A DNA stretch of 16,421 nt from NCBI GenBank assembly GCA_937877595.1, contig CALFIY010000041.1, forward strand, positions 1-16,421. Reading direction: 5' to 3'. This document shows, one piece after another, positions 6,905-14,867 of this stretch. Each line of letters opens with the position of its first letter. Within the stretch, counting starts at the first letter, position 1. Under the pieces are notes generated by a model. That model was not told the origin of the DNA, did no database searches, and saw nothing but the letters and a program-made list of their open reading frames with translations. The position numbers and the translations under genes are program-made. This DNA comes from an uncultured Prevotella sp. (GTDB lineage: Bacteria; Bacteroidota; Bacteroidia; Bacteroidales; Bacteroidaceae).

Positions 6905-7351
6905 ATGACTTACGTAATAATTATTCTCGTCGTTGCCGTGCTCGTGATGGGCTACGCCCTCTACACACAGCAGAAGGACGACCGCAAGAAGGATGCCGAG
7001 ACAAAGCAGTTGCTCGAAGACTACCAGCGCCGCGTAGACGAACAGCAGAAACTGCTCGAAGACTACCGCACACTGGAGAAGAACTTCAACAACGTCGGCG
7101 AGGGCTACGAACAGGCCCTGCTCGCCTTCGACAAGATGGAGGAAGACCAGCAGAAAGCCAAGAGCGCCAACGAAGCACTGCAGAAGCGCGTAGCCGTACT
7201 GGAAGAGCAGAACGCAAAACTCAACGAAGAGGCCCAGAAGCGGCAGGAAGACCTGCGACAGGTGGCACAAGACCTGCAGCAGGCTGCACAGTCGGGCAAT
7301 GTTGCCCAGATGCAGGTAATGGCCAACGTGCTGACTGGCATCATCGGCTGA
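6905..7351 (+). CDS. Membrane-anchored coiled-coil protein, fourth gene of the partner-switching operon
   Basis: I do not recognise a named family. The 148-residue product has one N-terminal transmembrane helix (about 3-20, YVIIILVVAVLVMGYALY), then KDDRKKD, which suggests the rest is cytoplasmic. Residues about 25-135 are strongly heptad-like and rich in Glu, Gln, Lys and Leu, with a short internal duplication around LLEDYQRR and LLEDYRTL. The end is a mildly hydrophobic tail (MQVMANVLTGIIG). It follows the STAS gene by 13 nt and precedes a hairpin, so it belongs to the same operon. It could be a membrane scaffold, partner or output of the switch; that role is inferred from position only. 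Confidence 0.8.
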   Translation: MTYVIIILVVAVLVMGYALYTQQKDDRKKDAETKQLLEDYQRRVDEQQKLLEDYRTLEKNFNNVGEGYEQALLAFDKMEEDQQKAKSANEALQKRVAVLEEQNAKLNEEAQKRQEDLRQVAQDLQQAAQSGNVAQMQVMANVLTGIIG

Positions 7352-7376
7352 AATCCCTGTCCGTCCACACTCCCCA

Positions 7377-7411
7377 CGCTCTCCCTCCCTCCTGTTCAGA
7401 GGGGGAGAGCG
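7377..7411 (+). terminator. GC-rich hairpin after the partner-switching operon, candidate terminator
   Basis: The arms CGCTCTCCC (7377-7385) and GGGAGAGCG (7403-7411) pair perfectly, and the stem can extend by a G-U and a C-G pair. It begins 25 nt after the stop of the coiled-coil gene. The following bases (ATTGCTGTT) lack a clear U-run, so termination is likely but not certain. The remaining gap to 7479 is A-rich and shows no promoter that I can match to the phylum consensus. Confidence 0.55.
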
Positions 7412-7479
7412 ATTGCTGTTAAAACAACAAATAAAAATATTTCCTCTAACTATATACAGACAAAAACAAATAAAGAGTT

Positions 7480-10400
7480 ATGAGAAAACAAACCCAAATC
7501 GCCAGTAGGATATGGCGAAGCGCAATGCTCCTCATCCTGACAGTATTATCTACAGGAGCGTGGGCAGAGGACTACAACCTCTGGATAGGTGAAACGCAAG
7601 TGACCAGCGCCAATGCCACTGGTGTGACGGGAGATGGCATCGTAGGCACGGTGACGTTTGAAGTAGACAATAGCGGTACTACTCCCACGTATAATCTTTA
7701 TTTGACCAACGCAACCCTGACGGTGCCTATTAAGATTTCCTACACTCAAACGAATATTTATATCAAGGGTGACAACTCCATCACGACCGAATCTGGTCCG
7801 GCTATTCAAGGTGTGCAAATTACAGGTTTGGCCCAAGCCAATCTTAATGTTTATGTCAAGGATAATGCGACAGGCACACTGCACCTGAAGACTACTGATG
7901 GCGAGAGCAGCGTAGCCAAGGGCTTTGGTTCTTTTCTGCAGGTGAATAGCATCACCAGTATTCTCACTACCGCCCCAGTAAAATACGACACCTCTGTAGA
8001 TACGTTTGAACGCAGTTATAAGTACAGCATAACGAATGACCCAGTTGAGGACATGACCTTCAGCACCGTTGGCACCTATGAAGTATGGGTTGCTGGACAA
8101 CAGGTGACCGCGGACAATAAAGACGACGTGCTGGACGACGGTACGGTAAGTTTCACTCAGGAAGAAGACGAGTCTGGCGCTGACGTAAATACGCTGACGC
8201 TGAACGGCGCAACTATCGCAGGAAGCATTTCGTACAGCGAGGGCAGCCTGCGAATAAATCTGATTGGAGAAAACACTGTCAATGCAGGCAATAATTCCTG
8301 CATCATTGCGACAGCAGATAGCAATGAACCTACATTAACATTCTTGACTTCTGCAGAAGCAACAGGTTCTCTGGCACTGACAACAAATGCAGATGCAAAA
8401 GGTCCGCTGATATATAACGTAAACAGTGATATTGTATACAAGAACAACCTACATACAGACAACCTGCTAATGGACCGTGGCGTACACAACGCTACCATTA
8501 GTGTTTCGCTTGATGCTCCGCAACTGTACAGAAACTACAGCGACGACACGGGTATTCTCACTTTCGGCTTAGAGCCAGGCGACAACTCAGAGGACACCGA
8601 ATACTACTACTCTATCGACTACGTAAGCGAAGACATTGAAGACGTAGAAGACATGCTGTATGAAGTAGACGTCGTACTGCAAAGCCCATGCACTGTGACG
8701 GTTTACGCCAAGTACGGCGACTATCAGAGCAAAAGCGTTACAGGTAAATTGTTCGGCTTTGCAGAGGAGACGATAACGGTAGTCAACGACATGACAGGCA
8801 AGACAGTAGACCTGCCTGAAGTAGTGCCTTCGAGAGGAGAGTATCTGACGCTTGGCACTGCCACTATCTCCACGAGCGATGCTGCCGCTGCCGCTTACAT
8901 CGGTCAGGAGGGCGAGATAGTACTTAGCAGCACAATAGAAAGCGGCACGGTGACTGTCACAGTGCCAATGAGCGAAGTAAGCGGCGTACCGACTCTCGAC
9001 TTCACAATACTGAACCGCGAGAGCGCATCCGACGCCAGTTATCCGCTACAGTTCACTCTGGTTGTAAATGCTCCGCAGACCTACGGCCTTACTGTCAACG
9101 ATATCGTGGTGAACGAGTTGAACCGCAAGCACATTCTGGGCGAAGACGATGAGAGCGTACAGTTTGACGGACACAACACGCTGATTCTTGACCATGCTAC
9201 GCTGACATCTGTCGAAATCACAAGAGAATTTGGCAACGAACTCCATATCTTCCTGAAAGGCGACAACACGATAAGCAACGCCAACGACAAAGCCATAACA
9301 GGCGCACGCGACTTGGAACAGACGCTATTCTTCCAGACAATGGACAACAACCCGGGAAAACTGACTCTCGAAGGCTCGAATGTAGTAAGCGAATTCGCAA
9401 CAGTAACCTACGTCCAGCCACTCGCACTGCTGTCAACTTCGCCAGCAGACTATACTCTGCCAAGCGAAGACATCAACATTACCGAGGCAGTAATAGGCGC
9501 TCCGCTAAACCTGATAGTAGATAACATAGATGGGACAACGCAAGGAACAGAGGCAACAGTCAGTTATGCATCTGATGCCGGCACAACGCAACTGACGAAT
9601 GTAGTTATCGGCAACGTGCTCTACACGCTGAACGACACACAGACTGCAAATGCCGACGACGACGGCATAGCAGACGGAAAACTTGTGCTCAACTCTACCG
9701 TAAGCGAGAGCGCTCTGGAAGAAGCCATGGCGTTGCAGCCTGGCTCGATAGAGTATGCAGAGGCGTTCAAGGGACTGACATTCATCGTACCGGCAGGAAC
9801 GGGAGAGATAGAACTGACCGGCGCATACAGTCTGACGGGCAGCCGCCTCTGTCTGAAGGTCGGCAAACAAGATCCTACAGTGACGGAACTGACCGAGACG
9901 CCAGCAAACTACACCGTGCCTTATGCCTGCTCAGAGGCAAGTTACGTGCGCATCTATCAGCCGGCAGTAGGCACAGGCGCACGCTCGTTCCATGACGGTT
10001 TGCGCCCGATAGGACCGAAGTCGACAGTGTCCACGGGACTGGGCGGACTGAAAGTCACTGGCAGCAGTATTTCAGCAGCGGCAAGCGTCAGCAGCGAATA
10101 TCTTATGATGAGCGCCGACGATATGCTACAAAAATGGAGCGGACGCGGACAGGGCATCACCGTGGACGACCCAAAAATCACGGCGCTTGCCGAAGACCTG
10201 CTCACTCCATTCACAACAGGTTCAATACCTGCGCCACTCCACAACGGTGCTCCACGGCGCAAAACGACAATGGCCGACAACGACATTCCGTTCGTAGACA
10301 TGCGCGGAACGAGCATCGTGGGCATGGAAGTGTCGCGCAGCAAGGGCGCATTCAACGGCTTCCCAGAGTCGACGCTCATCTACATGCCGGCAGGCAACTT

Positions 10401-11112
10401 CACGACAGAGCCTAACGTAATCATCGGCGGAGTATGCGACGACCTGAGACTTGACGGCTCTGTAGGCAACAAGCAGACATTCACCGTGCCCAGCGGAGCA
10501 ACCTTCACGGCCGCCAAGGCACGGCTGGAGCGCACATTCACTGAAGGCGTGCGCTCGACGGTGTATCTGCCATTCGACATAGCCAGCCCTGGCAACTTCG
10601 GAACGTTCTACGCCTTCAACAGTGTTGACACTGACAACGGTACGGTATCGATGAGCGCCACAGACACACCACAGGCCAACACGCCATACATCTTTGAGGC
10701 AAAGACTGGCGGCGTAAGCGAGATAACCGTAAACATCGCCACCGTCAAACCAGTAACCTCTGACGCCACTACTGAGTTTAAAGGCACCTATGAGAAGAAG
10801 ACATACGACGGAAGTAACGACATGTACTGCTTCGCAGGCGCTGCAGAGGGCACGGTAAGCATAGGACAATTTGTAAAGATGGAGACAGGATCGTACGTAC
10901 CTCCGTTCCGCGCATACTTCAAAGCGACGAGCGGCGCACCTTATTTCGACATCATTCTCGGCGACGACGCCGTCACCACGATAGAGACGGCAGTGCCGCT
11001 GAAGCCTGCCGACACGGGCGCATGGTATACGCTCGACGGCAGACGACTCAGCGCTGCACCACAGCAGAAGGGCATCTATATTCACAACGGCAAAAAACAC
11101 GCAGTAAAATGA
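7480..11112 (+). CDS. Large exported beta-rich repeat protein (surface or secreted)
   Basis: The 1210-residue product begins with a clear signal peptide (about 1-29, hydrophobic core MLLILTVLSTG, likely cleavage after AWA). Three divergent repeats of about 80 or more residues start near 32, 200 and 535. Each has a Y-x-hydrophobic strand (YNLWIGETQV, YEVWVAGQQV, YGLTVNDIVV), an LxLxxAT strand pair and an (I/L)-GxN(S/T) segment (YIKGDNSI, NLIGENTV, FLKGDNTI). A region near 340-425 resembles chitobiase C-terminal-type beta domains (YYYSID...VTVYAKYGD). The C-terminus (WYTLDGRRL...KGIYIHNGKK) resembles tails common on exported Bacteroidales proteins and distantly type IX secretion tails. No catalytic motif or lipobox is seen, so adhesion or glycan binding is only a guess. 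The next gene's ATG overlaps its stop. Confidence 0.85.
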   Translation: MRKQTQIASRIWRSAMLLILTVLSTGAWAEDYNLWIGETQVTSANATGVTGDGIVGTVTFEVDNSGTTPTYNLYLTNATLTVPIKISYTQTNIYIKGDNSITTESGPAIQGVQITGLAQANLNVYVKDNATGTLHLKTTDGESSVAKGFGSFLQVNSITSILTTAPVKYDTSVDTFERSYKYSITNDPVEDMTFSTVGTYEVWVAGQQVTADNKDDVLDDGTVSFTQEEDESGADVNTLTLNGATIAGSISYSEGSLRINLIGENTVNAGNNSCIIATADSNEPTLTFLTSAEATGSLALTTNADAKGPLIYNVNSDIVYKNNLHTDNLLMDRGVHNATISVSLDAPQLYRNYSDDTGILTFGLEPGDNSEDTEYYYSIDYVSEDIEDVEDMLYEVDVVLQSPCTVTVYAKYGDYQSKSVTGKLFGFAEETITVVNDMTGKTVDLPEVVPSRGEYLTLGTATISTSDAAAAAYIGQEGEIVLSSTIESGTVTVTVPMSEVSGVPTLDFTILNRESASDASYPLQFTLVVNAPQTYGLTVNDIVVNELNRKHILGEDDESVQFDGHNTLILDHATLTSVEITREFGNELHIFLKGDNTISNANDKAITGARDLEQTLFFQTMDNNPGKLTLEGSNVVSEFATVTYVQPLALLSTSPADYTLPSEDINITEAVIGAPLNLIVDNIDGTTQGTEATVSYASDAGTTQLTNVVIGNVLYTLNDTQTANADDDGIADGKLVLNSTVSESALEEAMALQPGSIEYAEAFKGLTFIVPAGTGEIELTGAYSLTGSRLCLKVGKQDPTVTELTETPANYTVPYACSEASYVRIYQPAVGTGARSFHDGLRPIGPKSTVSTGLGGLKVTGSSISAAASVSSEYLMMSADDMLQKWSGRGQGITVDDPKITALAEDLLTPFTTGSIPAPLHNGAPRRKTTMADNDIPFVDMRGTSIVGMEVSRSKGAFNGFPESTLIYMPAGNFTTEPNVIIGGVCDDLRLDGSVGNKQTFTVPSGATFTAAKARLERTFTEGVRSTVYLPFDIASPGNFGTFYAFNSVDTDNGTVSMSATDTPQANTPYIFEAKTGGVSEITVNIATVKPVTSDATTEFKGTYEKKTYDGSNDMYCFAGAAEGTVSIGQFVKMETGSYVPPFRAYFKATSGAPYFDIILGDDAVTTIETAVPLKPADTGAWYTLDGRRLSAAPQQKGIYIHNGKKHAVK

Positions 11113-11294
11113 AAAAGACATATATCAAACCAGTGGTTACTGCTGTAAGCATCAGAACCAGCAGCCAGATGCTAACCGTCAGCGGCTACGGCGGCCCTGC
11201 CAATGCTCCAAGTCTCTTCGACACCGACTTCGACATTGACGTCGAACCCTCCGGCGAAGCGGACGAACTGCTGCCGGTAGAAATTTTCAAGTAA
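11109..11294 (+). CDS. Small MKKTYIKP-type peptide, translationally coupled to the repeat protein
   Basis: A 61-residue product starts at the ATG of an ATGA overlap (11109-11112) with the stop of the large exported protein. I chose this start because the MKKTYIKP opening, followed by a QMLTVSG segment, is a pattern I recall from many short uncharacterised Prevotella and Bacteroides proteins; the frame also opens further upstream, but inside the previous gene. The second half is acidic (FDTDFDIDVEPSGEADELL). There is no cysteine, no normal signal peptide and no membrane helix. Its function is unknown. Coupling to the upstream gene suggests a linked role or simple co-expression. It is followed by engB after 31 nt. 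Confidence 0.75.
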   Translation: MKKTYIKPVVTAVSIRTSSQMLTVSGYGGPANAPSLFDTDFDIDVEPSGEADELLPVEIFK

Positions 11295-11325
11295 AAGCAA
11301 ACGCCTCAACGACAAAACGAACGAC

Positions 11326-11949
11326 ATGGACATAAAGCAAGCAGAATTTTCTGTCAGCGCGCCCAACGTGGCGCAATGCCCTAAGGACACCAAACCGGAA
11401 TATGCCTTTATCGGCCGCTCTAATGTTGGGAAGTCGAGCCTCATCAATATGCTCACCAACAACAAGCGGCTGGCAAAGACATCGGCCACACCAGGCAAGA
11501 CTCTGCTCATCAACCATTTTATTATAAACAAGGAGTGGTATCTTGTCGACCTTCCTGGCTACGGCTACGCCAAGCGTTCGAAAAAAGAGGTGGAGCGCCT
11601 CGACAACATGATACGCGGATACATTCTGCAACGCGAGCAACTGGTGAACGTATTCGTGCTGGTGGACATACGCCATGAGCCGCAGAAGATAGACGTGGAG
11701 TTTATCAACTGGCTCGGACTGTCGCAGATTCCGTTTGCAATAGTGTTCACCAAGGCAGACAAACTCGGCACCGGCAAGACAAAGCAGAACGTGGAAGCCT
11801 ACAAGGAGTTTCTCTTGGAGACATGGGAGGAACTCCCACCCATCTTCGTCACATCGGCGGAGACAAAGGCTGGACGCGACGACGTGCTAGGCTATATCGA
11901 ATCCATAAACAGACAAATTTCGCAGCAGAGCAGTGACACCATATCTTGA
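11326..11949 (+). CDS. engB: Ribosome biogenesis GTP-binding protein EngB/YsxC/YihA
   Basis: EngB is a small TRAFAC GTPase needed for late assembly of the large ribosomal subunit. The 207-residue product has G1 GRSNVGKS (30-37), the switch I region SATPGKT (53-59), G3 DLPGYG (75-80), G4 TKAD (142-145) and G5 TSA (176-178), all in the order and spacing of the family. The typical YGYAKR segment follows G3. The ATG at 11326 gives a family-like N-terminus (MDIKQAEFSVSAPNVAQCP). The last 17 nt overlap the ABC-F gene, indicating tight coupling. No promoter is seen in the 31-nt gap upstream, so read-through from the preceding genes or an internal promoter is likely. Confidence 0.97.
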   Translation: MDIKQAEFSVSAPNVAQCPKDTKPEYAFIGRSNVGKSSLINMLTNNKRLAKTSATPGKTLLINHFIINKEWYLVDLPGYGYAKRSKKEVERLDNMIRGYILQREQLVNVFVLVDIRHEPQKIDVEFINWLGLSQIPFAIVFTKADKLGTGKTKQNVEAYKEFLLETWEELPPIFVTSAETKAGRDDVLGYIESINRQISQQSSDTIS

Positions 11950-13774
11950 CGTACAACACCTGACGAAGACGTTTGGCGCCCTGGAACTCTTCCGCGATAT
12001 TAGTTTCTCTATCGGCGAGGGACAGAAAGTGGGACTTGTCGCGAAGAACGGCACAGGCAAGTCTACGCTCCTCTCAATACTGTCGGGCAAAGAGGGCTAC
12101 GACGACGGCGAACTGGTGTGGCGGCGCGACATCCGTGTGGGATTTCTCGAGCAGTCGCCAACGTTCTCGCCCGACGACACGGTGCTTGACGCCTGTTTCA
12201 ATCACGAAGGCGACGAGGAGAAAGTGCTTCGCGCCAAACAAGTGCTCACACAGTTGAAGATACGCGACATGGCGCAGCCCATGGGACAACTTTCGGGCGG
12301 GCAACAGAAGCGTGTGGCACTGGCCAACGTGCTGCTGACCGATCCCGACCTGCTTATCCTCGACGAGCCGACAAACCATCTCGACCTGGAAATGATTGAA
12401 TGGCTGGAAGGCTACCTTTCCAGAAGTCACCGCACACTGCTTATGGTGACCCACGACCGTTTTTTCCTGGACCGCGTGTGTTCTGTCATTCTGGAACTGG
12501 ACGACAAGACAATCTACACCTATCGCGGCAATTATGCCTACTACCTTGAGAAACGCCAGGAGCGCATCGACAACCGACGCGCTGAGATAGCACGCGCCAA
12601 TAACCTGTATCGCACGGAACTGGAATGGATGCGCCGCATGCCACAAGCGCGCGGACACAAGGCAAAATACAGGGAAGACGCATTCTACGAACTGGAGCGC
12701 GTGGCGAAACAGCGCATAGAGGAACGCCAGATACGCTTGAAAGCCTCCAACGTGTATATTGGCAGCAAAATATTTGAATGTCAGTATATCAGCAAGGCTT
12801 TCCGTCGCGACAAGGGCAGCAATGCCGGCGGAAAAGAGACGGACGACGTCGTCATAACAAAGGATTTCTACTACAACTTCGCACGCTTCGAGAAGATGGG
12901 CATTGTCGGCAACAACGGCACGGGCAAGTCTACTTTCATAAAGATGCTGCTCGGACAGGTAGAGCCCGACGAGGGACGCATCGTGATTGGCGACACCGTG
13001 CGCTTTGGCTATTTCTCACAAGAGGGACTGCTGTTTGACGAGCAGCAAAAGGTGATAGACGTGGTAAGGGACATTGCAGAATACGTAGACCTCGGGGGAG
13101 GAAGACGACTGACGGCATCGCAACTGCTGCAGCACTTTCTCTTCACCAACGACCAGCAGTACAACTACGTGTACAAACTGAGCGGCGGCGAAAGACGTAA
13201 ACTCTATCTGTGCACAGTACTGATGAAGAGCCCAAACTTCCTCGTGCTCGACGAGCCGACAAACGACTTGGACATCGTGACACTGCAGATACTGGAAGAA
13301 TATCTGCAGGACTTCCCGGGATGCGTAATCGTGGTGTCGCACGACCGCTACTTCATGGACAAAGTGGTTGACCATCTGCTCGTATTCCACGGACAGGGAG
13401 AGATAAAGGATTTCCCCGGCAACTACACTCAATACCGCGAGTGGGAAAAGCAGAGGAGCAAGGAGCAGGAAGCAAGGGACGGGAAAAACGACGCTCGGCA
13501 GAAAAGCCGACTGAAGGACGCGCAGCCCGAAAATCAGGACACGCAGCCGACGGCCAAGCGCAAGATGTCGTACAAGGAGAAAAGGGAATTCGAGCAACTG
13601 GAACGCGACATAGCAATGCTGGAAGAAGAACAGCACCAACTGGAGGAAGCACTCTGCAACGGCAGCCTCACAATAGAAGAACTCACAGAGAAGAGCAAAC
13701 GACTGCCACAACTGAAAGACGAACTCGACGAGAAATCCATGCGATGGCTGGAACTGTCGGAAATAGGAAACTGA
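11933..13774 (+). CDS. ABC-F family ATPase with Uup-type C-terminal domain
   Basis: ABC-F proteins are soluble tandem ATPases that act on ribosomes or nucleic-acid structures rather than as transporters. The 613-residue protein has two complete cassettes. The first has Walker A AKNGTGKS (37-44), signature LSGGQQKR (120-127) and Walker B LLILDEPTNHLD (140-151). The second has GNNGTGKS (326-333), LSGGERRK (416-423) and FLVLDEPTNDLD (436-447). The linker (about 200-270) is rich in Arg, Lys and Glu, as in this family. A charged spacer (about 505-545) precedes a coiled-coil C-terminal domain (about 546-610) like that of Uup. The GTG start at 11933 lies inside engB and gives MTPYLDVQHLTKTFG, a good family N-terminus. 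No transmembrane segment is present. Whether it is Uup itself or another subfamily cannot be settled by eye, so no symbol is given. Confidence 0.93.
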   Translation: MTPYLDVQHLTKTFGALELFRDISFSIGEGQKVGLVAKNGTGKSTLLSILSGKEGYDDGELVWRRDIRVGFLEQSPTFSPDDTVLDACFNHEGDEEKVLRAKQVLTQLKIRDMAQPMGQLSGGQQKRVALANVLLTDPDLLILDEPTNHLDLEMIEWLEGYLSRSHRTLLMVTHDRFFLDRVCSVILELDDKTIYTYRGNYAYYLEKRQERIDNRRAEIARANNLYRTELEWMRRMPQARGHKAKYREDAFYELERVAKQRIEERQIRLKASNVYIGSKIFECQYISKAFRRDKGSNAGGKETDDVVITKDFYYNFARFEKMGIVGNNGTGKSTFIKMLLGQVEPDEGRIVIGDTVRFGYFSQEGLLFDEQQKVIDVVRDIAEYVDLGGGRRLTASQLLQHFLFTNDQQYNYVYKLSGGERRKLYLCTVLMKSPNFLVLDEPTNDLDIVTLQILEEYLQDFPGCVIVVSHDRYFMDKVVDHLLVFHGQGEIKDFPGNYTQYREWEKQRSKEQEARDGKNDARQKSRLKDAQPENQDTQPTAKRKMSYKEKREFEQLERDIAMLEEEQHQLEEALCNGSLTIEELTEKSKRLPQLKDELDEKSMRWLELSEIGN

Positions 13775-13803
13775 ATACCAGAAAAACCATTAACAGCAAA
13801 CTA

Positions 13804-14424
13804 ATGTTCACAACACAATATCCATCACAACTGCTGGAACGCGCAGTTCAGGAATTCTCAAAACTGCCAGGCATAGGGCGCAAGACAGCACTGCGCCTGG
13901 TGCTGCACCTGCTGCGACAGGAAGACGCAGCAGTGACATCGTTCACCGAGGCCGTCAACCAGATGAAGCGCGAAGTGCACTACTGCCGCTCATGCCACAA
14001 CATAAGCGACACAGACCTCTGCCCGATCTGCTCCGACAGCCACCGAGACGCTTCGACAATATGCGTGGTGGAGAACATACAGGACGTGATGGCAATAGAA
14101 AACACACAGCAATACAACGGACTGTACCACGTCCTGGGAGGAGTCATTTCGCCAATGGACGGTGTCGGTCCGGCAGACCTGGAAATCGATTCGCTGGCAG
14201 AGCGCGTCGCCAAGGGGAATATAAAAGAGGTGATACTGGCACTGAGCAGCACCATGGAGGGCGACACAACAGGCTTCTACATCTTCCGCAAACTGGTACC
14301 GTACAGCAACGTGGCACTTAGCATCATCGCACGCGGCATCTCCGTCGGCGACGAACTGGAATACACCGACGAAGTGACTCTGGGGCGTTCTATTTTAAAC
14401 AGAACTCCATTTGAAGGAAAATAA
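13804..14424 (+). CDS. recR: Recombination mediator RecR
   Basis: RecR works with RecO and RecF to load RecA onto SSB-coated single-stranded DNA during gap repair. The 206-residue product has an N-terminal helix-hairpin-helix (LPGIGRKTALRL, about 21-32), a four-cysteine zinc motif (Cys61, Cys64, Cys73, Cys76), a Toprim domain beginning at CVVEN (87-91) and the C-terminal ARGISVGDELEYTDEVTLGR segment. The length is close to the usual size. The ATG at 13804 is chosen because MFTTQYPSQLLERAV matches the family; the frame is open further upstream to 13441, but only as a shadow of the ABC-F gene. The gene lies 29 nt after the ABC-F stop. Confidence 0.97.
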   Translation: MFTTQYPSQLLERAVQEFSKLPGIGRKTALRLVLHLLRQEDAAVTSFTEAVNQMKREVHYCRSCHNISDTDLCPICSDSHRDASTICVVENIQDVMAIENTQQYNGLYHVLGGVISPMDGVGPADLEIDSLAERVAKGNIKEVILALSSTMEGDTTGFYIFRKLVPYSNVALSIIARGISVGDELEYTDEVTLGRSILNRTPFEGK

Positions 14425-14435
14425 AACTGATATTT

Positions 14436-14864
14436 ATGCGTTATACTAAAAACATACTGATGACTATCTTCATCATTGGAATAGCAGCAGTGGTGCTGAT
14501 AACAGTGCTCTTTGAAACCGATGTGATAGAAGCAGGACAGGCAGAAGGCCACGAAAAGGCAGAATTCGTTGCCGCCACGACAATGGAACTGCTCACGATG
14601 GCGCTGATATGGATGGCGCTCAGACTATTCAAAATGGAGAAGGTGAGCCGCGACCTGACGGAGCGGCGCGCACCGGCGCTGGCCAACTGGGGAATACTGA
14701 GACTGGCCATGCTTGACGTGCCAATGGTGATAAACATCCTGCTCTACGAGTTGTTTCTCAACAGCACTTTTGCCTACCTCACCGTTCTGCTTCTGATATG
14801 TCAGATTTTCGTATGTCCTACACTGTCGAGATGCGAAGCAGAAACAGCACTAAAAACAAATTGA
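14436..14864 (+). CDS. Four-helix integral membrane protein, unknown function
   Basis: I do not recognise a functional family. The 142-residue product has four predicted membrane helices at about 8-26, 47-66, 86-107 and 110-127. A short acidic/polar loop follows helix 1 (FETDVIEAGQAEGHEKAEF) and a basic loop follows helix 2 (KMEKVSRDLTERRAP). A hydrophilic tail contains two cysteines near the end of helix 4 (Cys127, Cys133). It has no enzyme motif visible. It lies 11 nt after recR and 3 nt before the glycosyltransferase gene, so it is probably translated from the same message. A role beside the glycosyltransferase is possible but only inferred from spacing. Confidence 0.8.
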   Translation: MRYTKNILMTIFIIGIAAVVLITVLFETDVIEAGQAEGHEKAEFVAATTMELLTMALIWMALRLFKMEKVSRDLTERRAPALANWGILRLAMLDVPMVINILLYELFLNSTFAYLTVLLLICQIFVCPTLSRCEAETALKTN

Positions 14865-14867
14865 GAA

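Noticed and set aside
10222..11121. Minus-strand open frame of 299 codons opposite the exported protein
   Set aside because: It is antisense to a protein with a signal peptide and coherent beta repeats; its translation is Arg/Cys/Val-rich and family-free.
13016..13711. Minus-strand open frame opposite the ABC-F gene
   Set aside because: It lies opposite intact Walker and signature motifs and shows no domain of its own.
13441..13803. Extended N-terminus for recR
   Set aside because: The extension is an out-of-frame reading of the ABC-F C-terminal domain, rich in Arg, Gly and Thr, and not RecR-like.
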